NCBI GenBank assembly: GCA_947595585.1
Contig: CANQET010000016.1
Coordinates: 1-35,093 of the forward strand
Reading direction: 5' to 3'
Source of the DNA: an uncultured Clostridia bacterium
Lineage (GTDB): Bacteria > Bacillota > Clostridia > Christensenellales > Borkfalkiaceae
DNA: 35,093 bases
Below, piece after piece: positions 23,476-33,600 of this stretch (positions are counted from its first letter, which is position 1; every line of letters begins with the position of its first letter). The notes under the pieces were generated by a model that was not told the origin of the DNA, did not search any database, and saw nothing but the letters and a program-made list of their open reading frames with translations. Position numbers and translations under genes: made by a program.

Positions 23476-24780
23476 TCACACCTCTTCCCCGTAGAGGGAA
23501 ATGCCGTTTGCCGAAGTGATCTTCAGACGGATAAATTCGCCGACGGGGTCCCTTTCACACTTGAAATACCCCATTCTGCCGTATTCATCCCGCCCGAGGT
23601 ACATCTTCTTCTTGGCGTCGTAGTCCTCACAGAGGATCTCGATGGTCTTGCCGACGTATTTCGCGCTCTTGCGGCGGGTCAGTTCGTTGACGAGGGCGAC
23701 GAGGCGGGTGATGCGGTCTTTTGCGACGTCCTCGCCGATCCTCCCCTCCATCTGCGCCGCCTTGGTGCCCGTGCGGGGGGAATAGATGAAGGTGAAGGCC
23801 GAAGCGAAGTCCGCCGCCTCGACGAGGGAAAGCGTCTCTTGGAATTCTTCCTCCGTCTCGGTGGGAAAGGCGACGATGAGGTCGGTCGTGACTTCGCAAT
23901 CGGGGATCTCCCGCCGCAGAAGTGCGAGGTCTTCAAGGTACTTTTCCCGCGTATAACGGCGGTTCATGAGCTGCAAGATCCTGTTGCTGCCCGCCTGCAC
24001 GGGAAGATGCAGATGCTTGCAGATCTTCTTATGCTTTTTCATGACGGCGACGAGTTCGGGCGAAAAATCTTTGGGATGCGACGTCATGAAGCGGACGCGG
24101 AAGTTCCCCTCGATCGAGGCGACCGCATCGAGAAGTTCGGGGAACGTCGTCCCGTCGTCGCCGCGGTAGGAATCCACGTTCTGCCCGAGCAAGGTGATCT
24201 CCTTGTAGCCCTCTTTCACGAGGGCGCGAACTTCCGAAAGGATCTCCTCCTTTCTTCGGGACATCTCCCTGCCCCGTACGTAGGGAACGATGCAATAGGA
24301 GCAGAAGTTGTTGCAGCCGTAGATGATATTCACCCAAGCATTGGGATAGCTCGTCCGCACGGGGGAAATGCCGTCTTCCACCTCTTCCCGCGCCGCGCGT
24401 ACCGAGACGACGGACTTTCTCTCCCGCCGTTTGCGCTCGATGAGGTGCTTGAGCTCGGGTAGGTCGTGCGTCCCGAAAAAGATATCGATAAAGGGAAATT
24501 TCTGCTTGAGATAGGCGGCTTTGCCCTCTTCCTGCACCATGCATCCCCCCACGGCGATGAGAAGCCCCTTCTTCTGCCGCTTGAGCTTTTTGAGGGCGCC
24601 GATGTTGCCGAAGGCGTGGTTTTCGGCGTTTTCGCGGATGCAACAGGTATTGAAGACGATGATATCCGCCTCTTCCGCCGAAGTCGGGGCGTCATACCCC
24701 GCCGCGCGGAGCACGCCCGCGATCTTTTCCGACTCGTGCAGATTCATCTGACAGCCGTATGTGACGATGTGATACTTCAT
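23476..24780 (-). CDS. miaB: tRNA-2-methylthio-N6-dimethylallyladenosine synthase
   Basis: 434 residues. MiaB is a radical SAM methylthiotransferase acting on i6A37, the product of MiaA encoded downstream. The N-terminal UPF0004 domain has the three cluster ligands Cys10, Cys46 and Cys80. The radical SAM motif is YGCNNFCSYC (Cys156, Cys160, Cys163). A TRAM domain closes the protein (VGKTIEILCEDY to LKITSANGISLYGEEV). The ATG overlaps the sirtuin stop as ATGA, and the next gene starts one base after its stop. Confidence 0.96.
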   Translation of the reverse strand: MKYHIVTYGCQMNLHESEKIAGVLRAAGYDAPTSAEEADIIVFNTCCIRENAENHAFGNIGALKKLKRQKKGLLIAVGGCMVQEEGKAAYLKQKFPFIDIFFGTHDLPELKHLIERKRRERKSVVSVRAAREEVEDGISPVRTSYPNAWVNIIYGCNNFCSYCIVPYVRGREMSRRKEEILSEVRALVKEGYKEITLLGQNVDSYRGDDGTTFPELLDAVASIEGNFRVRFMTSHPKDFSPELVAVMKKHKKICKHLHLPVQAGSNRILQLMNRRYTREKYLEDLALLRREIPDCEVTTDLIVAFPTETEEEFQETLSLVEAADFASAFTFIYSPRTGTKAAQMEGRIGEDVAKDRITRLVALVNELTRRKSAKYVGKTIEILCEDYDAKKKMYLGRDEYGRMGYFKCERDPVGEFIRLKITSANGISLYGEEV

Positions 24781-25484
24781 AGTTGGATGGCTCCGAGAAC
24801 TTCTCCGACGTTTTCGCGGATGAGAAGGTCGCATTTTCCGTCGTAGGGGGTGGCGCCGCGGTTGATGAGCACGAGATGTTCTCCGCGGAAGAATTCCAAA
24901 AAGCCCGCTGCGGGGTAGACGGTGAGCGACGTCCCTGCGACGATGAGCGTATCCGCCTGTGCGATGGCTTCGACGGCGCCCGTGACCGTATCCCCGTCGA
25001 GGGGTTCGCCGTAGAGCACGACGTCGGGCTTTATGATGCCGCCGCAGCTGCAGCGGGGGATCCCCTCGCTCTCTGCGATGAAGCGGGCGTCGTAAAACTT
25101 GCCGCATTTTCGGCAATGGTTGCGGTGGATGCTGCCGTGGAGCTCATAGACGCGGCGGGAGCCCGCTGCCTGGTGCAGTCCGTCGATATTCTGGGTGACG
25201 ACGGCGAGGAGCTTGCCCTTCTCTTCGAGCGCGGCGAGCGTCTTGTGGGCGGCGTTGGGCTTCGCCCAAAGGGGAAGCATCTTATCGCGGTAGAAATCAA
25301 AGAACTCCGCGGGGTGCGTATGGAAAAAATCTGCGCTCAGGATGGTTTCGGGCGGATAGGCATATTTGGTGCGATAGAGGCCGTCTTCCGAACGAAAATC
25401 GGGGATCCCGCTCTCCGTGGAGACGCCCGCTCCGCCGAAAAATACGATATGTTTGCTTCTGTCTACGATCTCTTGCAGCGTCAT
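24777..25484 (-). CDS. NAD-dependent protein deacylase (sirtuin)
   Basis: 235 residues, a minimal class with Rossmann fold and zinc module. GAGVSTESGIPDFRS (18-32) and TQNIDGLH (97-104) line the NAD site, His116 in YELHGS is the catalytic base, and Cys124, Cys127, Cys145 and Cys147 bind zinc. It removes acyl groups from lysines using NAD. Being first in the operon, it is read from the promoter at 25506-25534. The intact zinc module and standard length point to a housekeeping CobB-type enzyme more than to a defence SIR2 effector. Confidence 0.94.
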   Translation of the reverse strand: MTLQEIVDRSKHIVFFGGAGVSTESGIPDFRSEDGLYRTKYAYPPETILSADFFHTHPAEFFDFYRDKMLPLWAKPNAAHKTLAALEEKGKLLAVVTQNIDGLHQAAGSRRVYELHGSIHRNHCRKCGKFYDARFIAESEGIPRCSCGGIIKPDVVLYGEPLDGDTVTGAVEAIAQADTLIVAGTSLTVYPAAGFLEFFRGEHLVLINRGATPYDGKCDLLIRENVGEVLGAIQL

Positions 25485-25505
25485 AACTCCCCTCCGTTTT
25501 CCCTA

Positions 25506-25534
25506 ATTATAACATAACAAAGCAAATTTTTCAA
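25506..25534 (-). promoter_or_regulatory. Promoter of the sirtuin-miaB-TIR-mutS-mutL-miaA operon
   Basis: Minus strand TTGAAA (25529-25534), a 17-base spacer, TATAAT (25506-25511). The sirtuin ATG at 25484 has GGAGGGG upstream. I see no other convincing promoter inside the operon. Confidence 0.85.
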
Positions 25535-25587
25535 CCAAACCGCGCGCGGGTGAGAAAATTTTTTGGGAAATTACAAATACTATCTGC

Positions 25588-27834
25588 ATGAAACGCACGC
25601 TCAAGATCTTCTGCCTTATTTTCGGCGTCGCTGCGGTGCTTGCGGCATGCTTTGCCGTCTATGCGATCGTCGTGACGTCGGGCGTAAGCCTCTCCCCCGA
25701 AAAACTCACGCTCGAGACGAACTGTCTGCATCTTTACGACGTCAACGGCGACCGCATCGCCCCGCCTGCACAGAGCGACGTCCCCTTTTCCGAGTTCCCT
25801 TCCCACCTTACGCAGGCCTTTGTCGCCGTCGAAGATAAGCGCTTCTTCCGTCACGGCGGGGTGGATGTTCTGCGCATGGGAAAGGCCGCCCTCAAAAATC
25901 TTGCGAGTTTTTCCTTCCGCGAGGGCGCTTCGACGATCTCGCAGCAGCTCATAAAAAATACCCATCTTACGGGGGAAAAGACGCTGAAGCGCAAGCTGCG
26001 TGAGATCAAACTCACCCGTATGCTCGAGAAAAAATACACCAAAGAGGAGATCCTCGGGCTGTATCTCAATTCCATCTATTTCGGGCACAGCGCCTTCGGG
26101 ATCGGCGAGGCGGCAAGCTTCTATTTCGGCAAACTGCCCAAAGATCTCACCCCTGCGGAGAGTGCCCTCCTTGCCGCGCTCGTGCGGTCTCCCAACCGCT
26201 ATTCGCCCTTCAAAAATGCAGAAAAGTGCCTTGCAAGGCGCAATTTCGTGCTTTCGCTCATGGAGGCGCAGGGCTACCTTTCCCCCGAAGAATTTCGGGC
26301 GGCCGAAGAAGAGCCACTGCCCGCTTCGCCGCATGCGCGGGCGGGCTCGGACGCCTACTTTGCCCTTGCGGCGGAGGAGGTCTCGGCGCGGTTTCCCGAG
26401 ATCGGCGCGGGAGAGCTCGGCGCGCTCGAAGTGTATACGGCATTCGACCCCGCCCTCCAGAAGAGTCTCGAACATTCGGTGGAGTGCGATCTTACGGCCG
26501 TCGTCATGAAAAAAGACGGCACCGTGCGTGCGCTCACGGCCTCGAGCGGATGTCTAAAGCGCCAGCCCGCCTCCACGATCAAGCCACTGCTCGTCTATGC
26601 GCCGGCAATCGAAGAAAACCTCATCTCCCCCGCCACGCCCATCGCGGATATTCGGATGGATTTCGGCGGCTACATGCCCGACGACGCGGGCGGGGCAAGC
26701 GGAAAATATATGAGCGTGCGGCGGGCGCTTTCGGGGAGCGTCAACATCCCCGCCGTGCGCATTCTGAACAGCCTCGGCGTGGAAAAGGGCGCCGCATACC
26801 TCGGGCGGATGGGCCTCGAAGTGGAGGCGGGCGACCGTACGCTCGCCTTGGCGCTCGGGGGCATGCGGGAGGGCTTCGACCTCGTCTCCCTCACAAACGG
26901 CTATACCGCGCTCGCGAGCCAAGGGATGTATACCCCCTGTTCGACGATCCTGAGCATCCGATCGCCCAAGGGAGAGATCTACAAAAAGACGGATACGCCG
27001 CGGCGGATCTTCTCGGAGGAGACCGCGTTTCTCGTCTCGGATATGCTGCATACGGCGGCCACCGAGGGCACGGCCCGAAAACTCAAGTCCCTCCCCTTTT
27101 GGGTGGCGGCGAAGACGGGCACAAGCGAGGGCGCGCGGGGCAATCTCGACGCCTATACGATCGCCTATACGACGGAGGATATCGTCGGCGTCTGGCTGGG
27201 CAATGCCGACCATTCCCCCATCGACGCGACGGGCGGAGGGCTTGCCGCAAACCTCGCAAAAAGCATCCTCGAAGCGCTCTACGCGAACGCAGCGCCCGCA
27301 TCCCCCAAGGCGCCGCACGGCGTAATACGCGCCGCATACGACGGCGAGGAATACGAAAAAAATCACAGGCTCATGCGTGCCGACCCCGATGCGCCCCGCC
27401 TTCTCGAGCCCGAAGAATACTTCAAAGCCGATGCCCTGCCCAAAGAGGTCTCCACGCGATTTTCCCGCCCGACCATCCAAAAACCGCAGATTTTCGTGAA
27501 AAATGGCACCGTTTCCATAGTATTATGCCAGACAGAGTACTATGATTACATCATAAAAAGAGAAAATCGCGGCGAAATCGCCACGATCTACGAGGGTGCC
27601 TTCCGCCCCTGCATCTGCGATAGTTCGGTGCGTGCGGGAGAAAGTTACAGCTATGTTGTGATCCCCGTCTATGCGGGGCATGAGGGCGTACCCATCGAGC
27701 TCGAGCGCGTCTTCCTTCCCGCGGCGGCGCCACCCGAAGATTGGTGGGATCAGAGCGTGATGCGCTCTACGCTACCAAGCGCCTCATCGACGAGGGCCTC
27801 TATCTCGAGCTTCCCCTCCTCGCGTTCGATGTAA
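25588..27834 (+). CDS. Class A penicillin-binding protein (bifunctional peptidoglycan synthase)
   Basis: 748 residues. One N-terminal membrane anchor (about 6-30) is followed by a GT51 transglycosylase with Glu82 in VEDKRFFRHGGVD, GASTISQQLIKN, KRKLREI and EILGLYLNSIYFG. The transpeptidase has Ser329-T-I-Lys332, Ser384-V-Asn386 and Lys509-T-G-T, so both activities look intact. It polymerises and cross-links peptidoglycan outside the membrane. A beta-rich C-terminal domain (about 630-718) follows. The last 28 codons are antisense to the 3' end of thiI, giving a low-complexity Ser/Arg tail. The ATG lacks a good ribosome site. The layout resembles PBP1A/1C-type enzymes; the exact subclass is uncertain. 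Confidence 0.92.
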   Translation: MKRTLKIFCLIFGVAAVLAACFAVYAIVVTSGVSLSPEKLTLETNCLHLYDVNGDRIAPPAQSDVPFSEFPSHLTQAFVAVEDKRFFRHGGVDVLRMGKAALKNLASFSFREGASTISQQLIKNTHLTGEKTLKRKLREIKLTRMLEKKYTKEEILGLYLNSIYFGHSAFGIGEAASFYFGKLPKDLTPAESALLAALVRSPNRYSPFKNAEKCLARRNFVLSLMEAQGYLSPEEFRAAEEEPLPASPHARAGSDAYFALAAEEVSARFPEIGAGELGALEVYTAFDPALQKSLEHSVECDLTAVVMKKDGTVRALTASSGCLKRQPASTIKPLLVYAPAIEENLISPATPIADIRMDFGGYMPDDAGGASGKYMSVRRALSGSVNIPAVRILNSLGVEKGAAYLGRMGLEVEAGDRTLALALGGMREGFDLVSLTNGYTALASQGMYTPCSTILSIRSPKGEIYKKTDTPRRIFSEETAFLVSDMLHTAATEGTARKLKSLPFWVAAKTGTSEGARGNLDAYTIAYTTEDIVGVWLGNADHSPIDATGGGLAANLAKSILEALYANAAPASPKAPHGVIRAAYDGEEYEKNHRLMRADPDAPRLLEPEEYFKADALPKEVSTRFSRPTIQKPQIFVKNGTVSIVLCQTEYYDYIIKRENRGEIATIYEGAFRPCICDSSVRAGESYSYVVIPVYAGHEGVPIELERVFLPAAAPPEDWWDQSVMRSTLPSASSTRASISSFPSSRSM

Positions 27835-28901
27835 TCGAGCTTGGGGCGGGTCGCGGGGTGCTCGGGCAGGAAGACGGTACAGCAATCTTCGTAGGGAAGG
27901 ATCGAGGTCTCGAAAGTGCCGATCTTCTTGGCGCGCTCGATGATCTCCTCCTTATCGAAGCCGATGAGCGGACGGAGCACGGGGAGCGTGACGACGGCAT
28001 TCGAGGAAGTCAGCCCCTCCATCGTCTGGCTTGCGACCTGCGCGAGGCTCTCCCCCGTCACGAGGCAGGAAAGCCCCCTGCGGAGCGCGATGCGCTCTGC
28101 GATGCGGAACATGAACCGCCGCAGCAGGGTGACGTTGAGCTCGGCCGCACATTTTCTATGGATCTCCTCCTGAATGTGTGTGACCTTGACCGTCGTGAGC
28201 TCGGTGACCTGCGTATAGGGCGAGAGCAGGCGTGCGAGTTGCACGACCTTCTCCTTGGCGCCCTCGTTGGTATAGGGATAGCTGTGGAAGTGCAGAAGTT
28301 CTACGGTAAGCCCCCGCTTGGCCATCATATGCCCTGCGACGGGGGAATCGATGCCGCCCGAGATCATGAGAAGCCCCTTGCCCGAAGTTCCGACGGGCAT
28401 CCCGCCCTCGCCGTCTTCGAAGCTGCCGAACACGAGCGCATTGCCGCGTTCGCGCACGTCGATATATACATAGTTCTCGGGCGTGTGGACGTCGACGCGG
28501 AGGGCCTTGCGCTCGGAGAGCAATCTCCCCCCGATCGCGGCGCTGATCTCCATCGAAGTCATGGGATATTGCTTGTATCCGCGGTGCGTTTCGACCTTGA
28601 AGCTGCCCGTCTCGGGCGCGACGAGGCGCACGGCGGCGTACATCTCATCAAGCTCGCTGCCCGTGAGATATCCGACCGAATACGACCGCACGCCGAACAC
28701 CCGCGAGACGCGGAAGGCGATCTCCTCGGCACGCGTCTCATCGAACTTCTCGATGAGATACCGCCCGCTCAGGCGATGCAGTTCGTGGCGATAGCCCTTC
28801 AGGCTCTTTTCGAGGTTGGTCGCGAGCGCATGCTCGAAAAATCCCCGGTTTTTCCCCTTCAGATGGATCTCCGCATAGCGGATGATGATGACTTTTTCCA
28901 T
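27750..28901 (-). CDS. thiI: tRNA 4-thiouridine synthase ThiI (short, no rhodanese domain)
   Basis: 383 residues. An N-terminal ferredoxin-like/THUMP region (about 1-165) precedes the PP-loop ATPase with ISGGIDSPVAGHMM near 180 and LVTGESLAQVASQT. It activates U8 of tRNA and, with a sulfur donor, forms 4-thiouridine; it can also feed thiazole synthesis. The C-terminal rhodanese domain of the E. coli protein is absent, as is usual in Firmicutes. It starts two bases after the cysteine desulfurase stop, with AAGG upstream. Its last 85 bases overlap the convergent penicillin-binding-protein gene. Confidence 0.95.
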   Translation of the reverse strand: MEKVIIIRYAEIHLKGKNRGFFEHALATNLEKSLKGYRHELHRLSGRYLIEKFDETRAEEIAFRVSRVFGVRSYSVGYLTGSELDEMYAAVRLVAPETGSFKVETHRGYKQYPMTSMEISAAIGGRLLSERKALRVDVHTPENYVYIDVRERGNALVFGSFEDGEGGMPVGTSGKGLLMISGGIDSPVAGHMMAKRGLTVELLHFHSYPYTNEGAKEKVVQLARLLSPYTQVTELTTVKVTHIQEEIHRKCAAELNVTLLRRFMFRIAERIALRRGLSCLVTGESLAQVASQTMEGLTSSNAVVTLPVLRPLIGFDKEEIIERAKKIGTFETSILPYEDCCTVFLPEHPATRPKLDYIEREEGKLEIEALVDEALGSVERITL

Positions 28902-28903
28902 GC

Positions 28904-30016
28904 TCAAACCTTTTTCCTGTATTCTCTTGCGGCTTCGCGCATGAGCTCTGCCGCCTGCACGGTCTCTTCCTCGGATGTCTCCGCCGAAAAACTCACCCTT
29001 AAGACTCCTTCGAGGGTGGTACGGTCGTATCTTCCGATCGCCTCGAGGACGCGGCTTACGGGCTTTTTGGAGGAACATGCGCTCCCCGTTCCGACGGCGA
29101 CGCCGCGATCGAAGAGCATCCGCTGCAACACTTCCCCCCGTGCCGCCCTGCAGGCGACGGTGAGGATGTAGGGCGAGCCATCCATCGGCGAAATGCGCAC
29201 GAAGTCTTCCGAAAGGATGGCCCACATCTTCTCACGAAGGCATGCGATCCGCTCTGTTTCTTCCGCGAGGCGGGAAAAGTTCTCGGCCGCAAACGCGAAA
29301 TCGAGGATGCCGAGCACGTTTTCGGTGCCGCTGCGCAGTCCGTTTTCCTGTCCGCCGCCAAAGAGGATCGGCTGCAGGGAGCAGGTCTTGCGGCGGAAGA
29401 GCGCCCCCGTCCCCTTGAGGCCGCCGACCTTGTGTGCGCTGACACTGTAGAGATCGACTTCGGCGGGAAGACGGAAGGGAAGTTTGCAGAATGCCTGTAC
29501 GCCGTCGCTGTGGAAGATGCAGCGGGGGTTTTTCTTTTTGACCGCGCGCGCGAGGGCGGCGATATCGTTGACCGCGCCCGTCTCGTTGTTCGCATGGACG
29601 ACGGAGACGAGCGTCGTCTTCTCATCGACCAAGGCGAGCAGGGCTTCGGGCGAAACGCTTCCATCCTCCGAAAGCGGACAAAACCGAGGCTCGACGCCGC
29701 GGGCACGGAGCTGAAGAAAGCTCTCATAGACGGCGGCATGTTCCCCCGCCGTCGTGACGGCGTTCCCCCGCTTTGCCATCGAAACGGCCGTGTTGTCGGC
29801 CTCCGTACCGCAGGAGGTGAAGATGAGATCGAAGAGGGCGGGATCGGCGATCGTACAAAGAAGGCTTTGCCGCGCATCCTCCATGAGCTTGTGTGCGGCA
29901 AACCCTCCGCCGTAGCGTGCGGAGGGATTGAAATACGTCTCGCCGTAAAGCTGCGCCGCGCGGGAAAGCGCCGCGGCGTCCGGTTTTGTCGTAGCGGCAT
30001 TATCGAGATAGATCAT
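28904..30016 (-). CDS. Cysteine desulfurase (NifS/IscS family, ThiI partner)
   Basis: 370 residues. The start MIYLDNAATTKP is typical. GEHAAV carries the cofactor-stacking His, SAHK holds the PLP lysine (Lys196), and GSACSS provides the persulfide cysteine (Cys314) on a long loop, the class I type. It converts cysteine to alanine and a persulfide. Its direct link to thiI (two-base gap) points to a role in handing sulfur to ThiI, like B. subtilis NifZ. Its ATG overlaps the stop of the upstream membrane-protein gene as ATGA. Confidence 0.94.
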   Translation of the reverse strand: MIYLDNAATTKPDAAALSRAAQLYGETYFNPSARYGGGFAAHKLMEDARQSLLCTIADPALFDLIFTSCGTEADNTAVSMAKRGNAVTTAGEHAAVYESFLQLRARGVEPRFCPLSEDGSVSPEALLALVDEKTTLVSVVHANNETGAVNDIAALARAVKKKNPRCIFHSDGVQAFCKLPFRLPAEVDLYSVSAHKVGGLKGTGALFRRKTCSLQPILFGGGQENGLRSGTENVLGILDFAFAAENFSRLAEETERIACLREKMWAILSEDFVRISPMDGSPYILTVACRAARGEVLQRMLFDRGVAVGTGSACSSKKPVSRVLEAIGRYDRTTLEGVLRVSFSAETSEEETVQAAELMREAAREYRKKV

Positions 30017-30615
30017 TGGCGGCGCTCCAGCTTGTTTCTTCCCGCGGCGAGCACGAGATTTTCGAGCATGATCCTTCGGATCTCCACGACGTAGACCATC
30101 TTCTCCATGCTCGTGGAATTGATGATGTAGATGAACTCCTTGCCCTCCGAAGCCTCGCTGTTGGGCGTGCAGATCTTGGGCTTATGCTTCCCGAGGCCGC
30201 GGCAAGCGCGTTCGTAGGCGTCGCTCTCCACCCAACCGATCTGCAGGATGCGGTCGGCGTGCAGCGTCGTGATGTACTTGCGCTTTCTGCCGTTGAGCAC
30301 CTTGGTGATCCGAAGTTCGTCTTCGACGAAGATATAATCGTAGCTCACGTTGTAGCGGTTCTTGAAGAGCCAGCATCCGATGCCGCTGCCGAAGCACAGC
30401 GCAAAGAGGAAGAGGTAGAAGACGACGACCGTCGTCGTTGCGGCGGGATCGTTTTCCTCGATAACGATTGAGAGCGCCCCGACGAACATAAAGGCGACGA
30501 TCCCGCAGAGAAAGAAGGCGATGATCGCGATGACGCGGAATACCATATTCTTCCGCGCTTCCTTTGCGGGATCGTGCGGGGAGACGCTCTCTTCGAGATA
30601 ACCCTCTTTCTTCAT
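30013..30615 (-). CDS. Two-helix membrane protein of unknown function
   Basis: 200 residues, not recognised. A charged N-terminus is followed by two membrane segments, about 27-51 (VIAIIAFFLCGIVAFMFVGAL) and about 62-85 (TVVVFYLFLFALCFGSGIGCW). A soluble C-terminal domain follows with YNVSYDYIFVEDELRI, which looks like the beta-rich PH-like domain seen in small bacterial membrane proteins; that is a guess. The start overlaps the carB-dapF stop as TGATG with AAGGTGG upstream, and its stop overlaps the desulfurase ATG, so it is tightly coupled inside the operon. Confidence 0.75.
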   Translation of the reverse strand: MKKEGYLEESVSPHDPAKEARKNMVFRVIAIIAFFLCGIVAFMFVGALSIVIEENDPAATTTVVVFYLFLFALCFGSGIGCWLFKNRYNVSYDYIFVEDELRITKVLNGRKRKYITTLHADRILQIGWVESDAYERACRGLGKHKPKICTPNSEASEGKEFIYIINSTSMEKMVYVVEIRRIMLENLVLAAGRNKLERRQ

Positions 30616-33600
30616 CAGAATTCCACCTTCCCTTCATAGATCTTTTCGCAGTTGCCCGTGAGGGTGACCGTGCCGTCTTGGCTGTATCGCACGATGAGAT
30701 CGCCGCCGCGGACTTTCACGGTGATATCGGCGTCCCGCGGGCACAGCCCTTTGATGACGCAGGCGACCGCAGCGGCCGCCGCCCCCGTACCGCAGGCGTA
30801 CGTCTCCCCGTTGCCGCGTTCCCACACCCGCATCTTTATCGTGGACGGGTTGACGACGCGCACGAACTCGACGTTGGTCTTCTGCGGAAAATATTCGCTG
30901 TTCTCGATCTTGGGGCCGAGGGTCGCGACGGGGACGTCGTCCACCTTGTCGCAGAAGATGACGCAGTGCGGGTTGCCGAGGTTGACGAGGGTGACGAGGA
31001 GCTCCTTTCCGTCGATCTCCATGGGATGATCGACGATCTTCGGCCCCTTCCATACCGAAGGGATGCGTGCGCCGCGGAATTCCGCGATGCCGAGATCGGC
31101 GCTCGCCGAAGTCACCACGCCGCCGAAGGAGTAGACCGTGACTTCCTTGATGCCCGAGAGCGTCTCGATGGAGATCTTCTCCTTGGGCACGATGCCCTTT
31201 TCATAGAGATATTTGGCGACACAGCGAATGGCGTTGCCCGCCATGAGCCCCTCCGTGCCGTCTTGGTTGAAGATACGCATCTTCGCATCTGCGAGAGAAG
31301 AGCGCTCGATGAGCACGATGCCGTCGCCGCCGATGCCGTAGTGGCGGTCGGCAAAGTTGATGGCGAGAGATTCCGGGCAGGTGATCTTGCCCTCGAGGTC
31401 GTCGAAATAGATATAATCGTTGCCGCAGGACTGCATCTTGACGAAGGAGAGCTCGGTCTTCTTGGTCCTGAGGTGGTTGATATCCACGAGCTCGGTGTTG
31501 TATTCGGTGAACTTGCTCGCGATGATGTCGCAGAGCGCGTTTGCCGTATCCAGCGAAGTGAGCACGGTGATGCCGAGCAGGATCGCATGATGGTGCAGTT
31601 CGATGTAATCGGCGATGGAATCGACGTCGGTCTTGCCCGTGTAGATGATGTAGTCGATCTTGCCCGCATCCATGAGCTCGCAGACCTGTTTTGTCGCCTT
31701 GAGGCGCTCGACGACGGTCACCTCCACGCCGAGATCTTCGATGACTTTGGCCGTCCCCGCCGTCGCGTAGAGGTCGCAGCCGAGGTCGGCGAACTTCTTG
31801 GCGATCGAGACGACTTCGAATTTATCCTGATCGTTTACGGTGAAATACACGCCGACGGGCTTCTCCTTCGTGGGATGGCACATCTTGAAGCCCGCCGAGA
31901 CGAGCCCCTTGAAGAGCGCCTCCTCGATGGTCTTGCCGATGCCGAGCACTTCCCCCGTCGACTTCATTTCGGGGCCGAGCTGGGAGTTGACGTCGTTGAG
32001 CTTCTCGAAGGAGAACACGGGCACCTTGACGGCGACGTAGGGCGAATCGGGATAGAGCCCCGTGCCGAAGCCGAGCTTCTTGAGCTTGGCACCCGCCATG
32101 ATCTTGGTCGCGAGTTCCACCATGGGCACGCCCGTGACTTTGGAAATATAAGGGATCGTGCGCGAGGCGCGCGGATTGACTTCGATGACGTAGAGACGGT
32201 TCTCGTAGATGAGATATTGGATGTTGATGAGCCCCTTGGTCCTAAGCTCGAGGGCGAGCTGCGTGGAGACTTCGACGATCCTCCCCTTCATGGCGTCCGA
32301 GAGATGGTAGGGCGGATAGACGGCGATGGAGTCGCCCGAATGCACGCCCGCACGCTCGACGTGCTGCATAATGCCCGGGATGAGGACGTCCGTCCCGTCC
32401 GAGATGGCGTCCACCTCGAGCTCGCTGCCCATGAGGTATTTATCGCAGAGCACGGGATTTTCGATGTGCTGGGCGAGGATGACGTCCATATAGCGGGAGA
32501 TATCGTTCTCGGTGAAGGCGATCGTCATGTTCTGCCCGCCGATGACGTAGGAAGGGCGAAGCAGCACGGGATAGCCGAGCGTCTCCGCCGCCGCGACGGC
32601 CTCCTTCTTCGTCATGACGGTGAGGCCCTTGGGACGGGCGATGCCGAAGCGGCCGAGCAGCCGATCGAAGCGTTCGCGGTCCTCCGCCATATCCACGCTG
32701 TCCGCGCTCGTGCCCAAGATGCGCACGCCCGTCTTTGCGAGGTAGGCGCACAGCTTGATCGCCGTCTGACCGCCGAAGGTGATGACGACGCCGTAGGGCT
32801 TCTCCACGTCGATAACGCTCTGCACGTCTTCTGGCGTGAGGGATTCGAAATACAGCCTGTCCGCCGTATCGAAATCGGTGGAAACCGTCTCGGGGTTGTT
32901 GTTGATGATGACGACCTCGTAGCCGAGCTCCTTGAGCGTCCACACGCAGTGGACGGAGGAATAGTCGAATTCGATGCCCTGCCCGATGCGGATGGGGCCC
33001 GATCCTATGACGATCACCCGCCGCTTCTTTTCCGCGATGCTCTTCTCGACGAAGGGCTTGGCTTCGTCGTGGGCGATGTCGTCGTACGTCGAATAGAAGT
33101 AAGGCGTGCGGGCGGAGAATTCGGCGGCGCAGGTATCCACCATCTTGAAGCAGGCGCAGCGGTGCATGGGAAGCGGGCTCCCCGAGATGCGGGAGAGCGC
33201 CCCATCGGTGAAGCCGAGCTTCTTGCCCTGCAGATATTCCCCACGCGTGAGCTTCTTGCCCGCGATCGACCGTTCGTAGGCGATGAGGCGGACGAGCTTC
33301 TCGAGGAACCATTCGTCGATCTTGGTGACGGCGTAGATCTCTTCCACGGAGATCCCCGCTTTGAGCGCCGCATACACGGCGAAGATGCGTTCATCGGTCT
33401 GACGGGCGATCTCGAGGCGGAGGGCCTCGGCGCTCATGCCGAGAAATTTGGGATGATTTAAGGTATCGAGCGAGATCTCTGCGCCGCGGACGGCCTTCAT
33501 GAGCGCCTGCTCGAAGGAGGCGCCGATCGCCATGACCTCCCCCGTCGCCTTCATGCGCGAGCCGAGGTCCCTGTGCGCGTAGAGAAATTTATCGAAGGGC

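Noticed and set aside
25561-25588. Second leaderless promoter before the penicillin-binding protein
   Set aside because: TACTAT lies just before the ATG, but no acceptable -35 box is found at 16-18 bases.
30564-33461. A 965-codon open frame on the plus strand, antisense to carB-dapF
   Set aside because: It mirrors codon positions of a fully recognised protein in G+C-rich DNA, has no family motif and no ribosome site; the same holds for long antisense frames over thiI, mutS and DUF2779.
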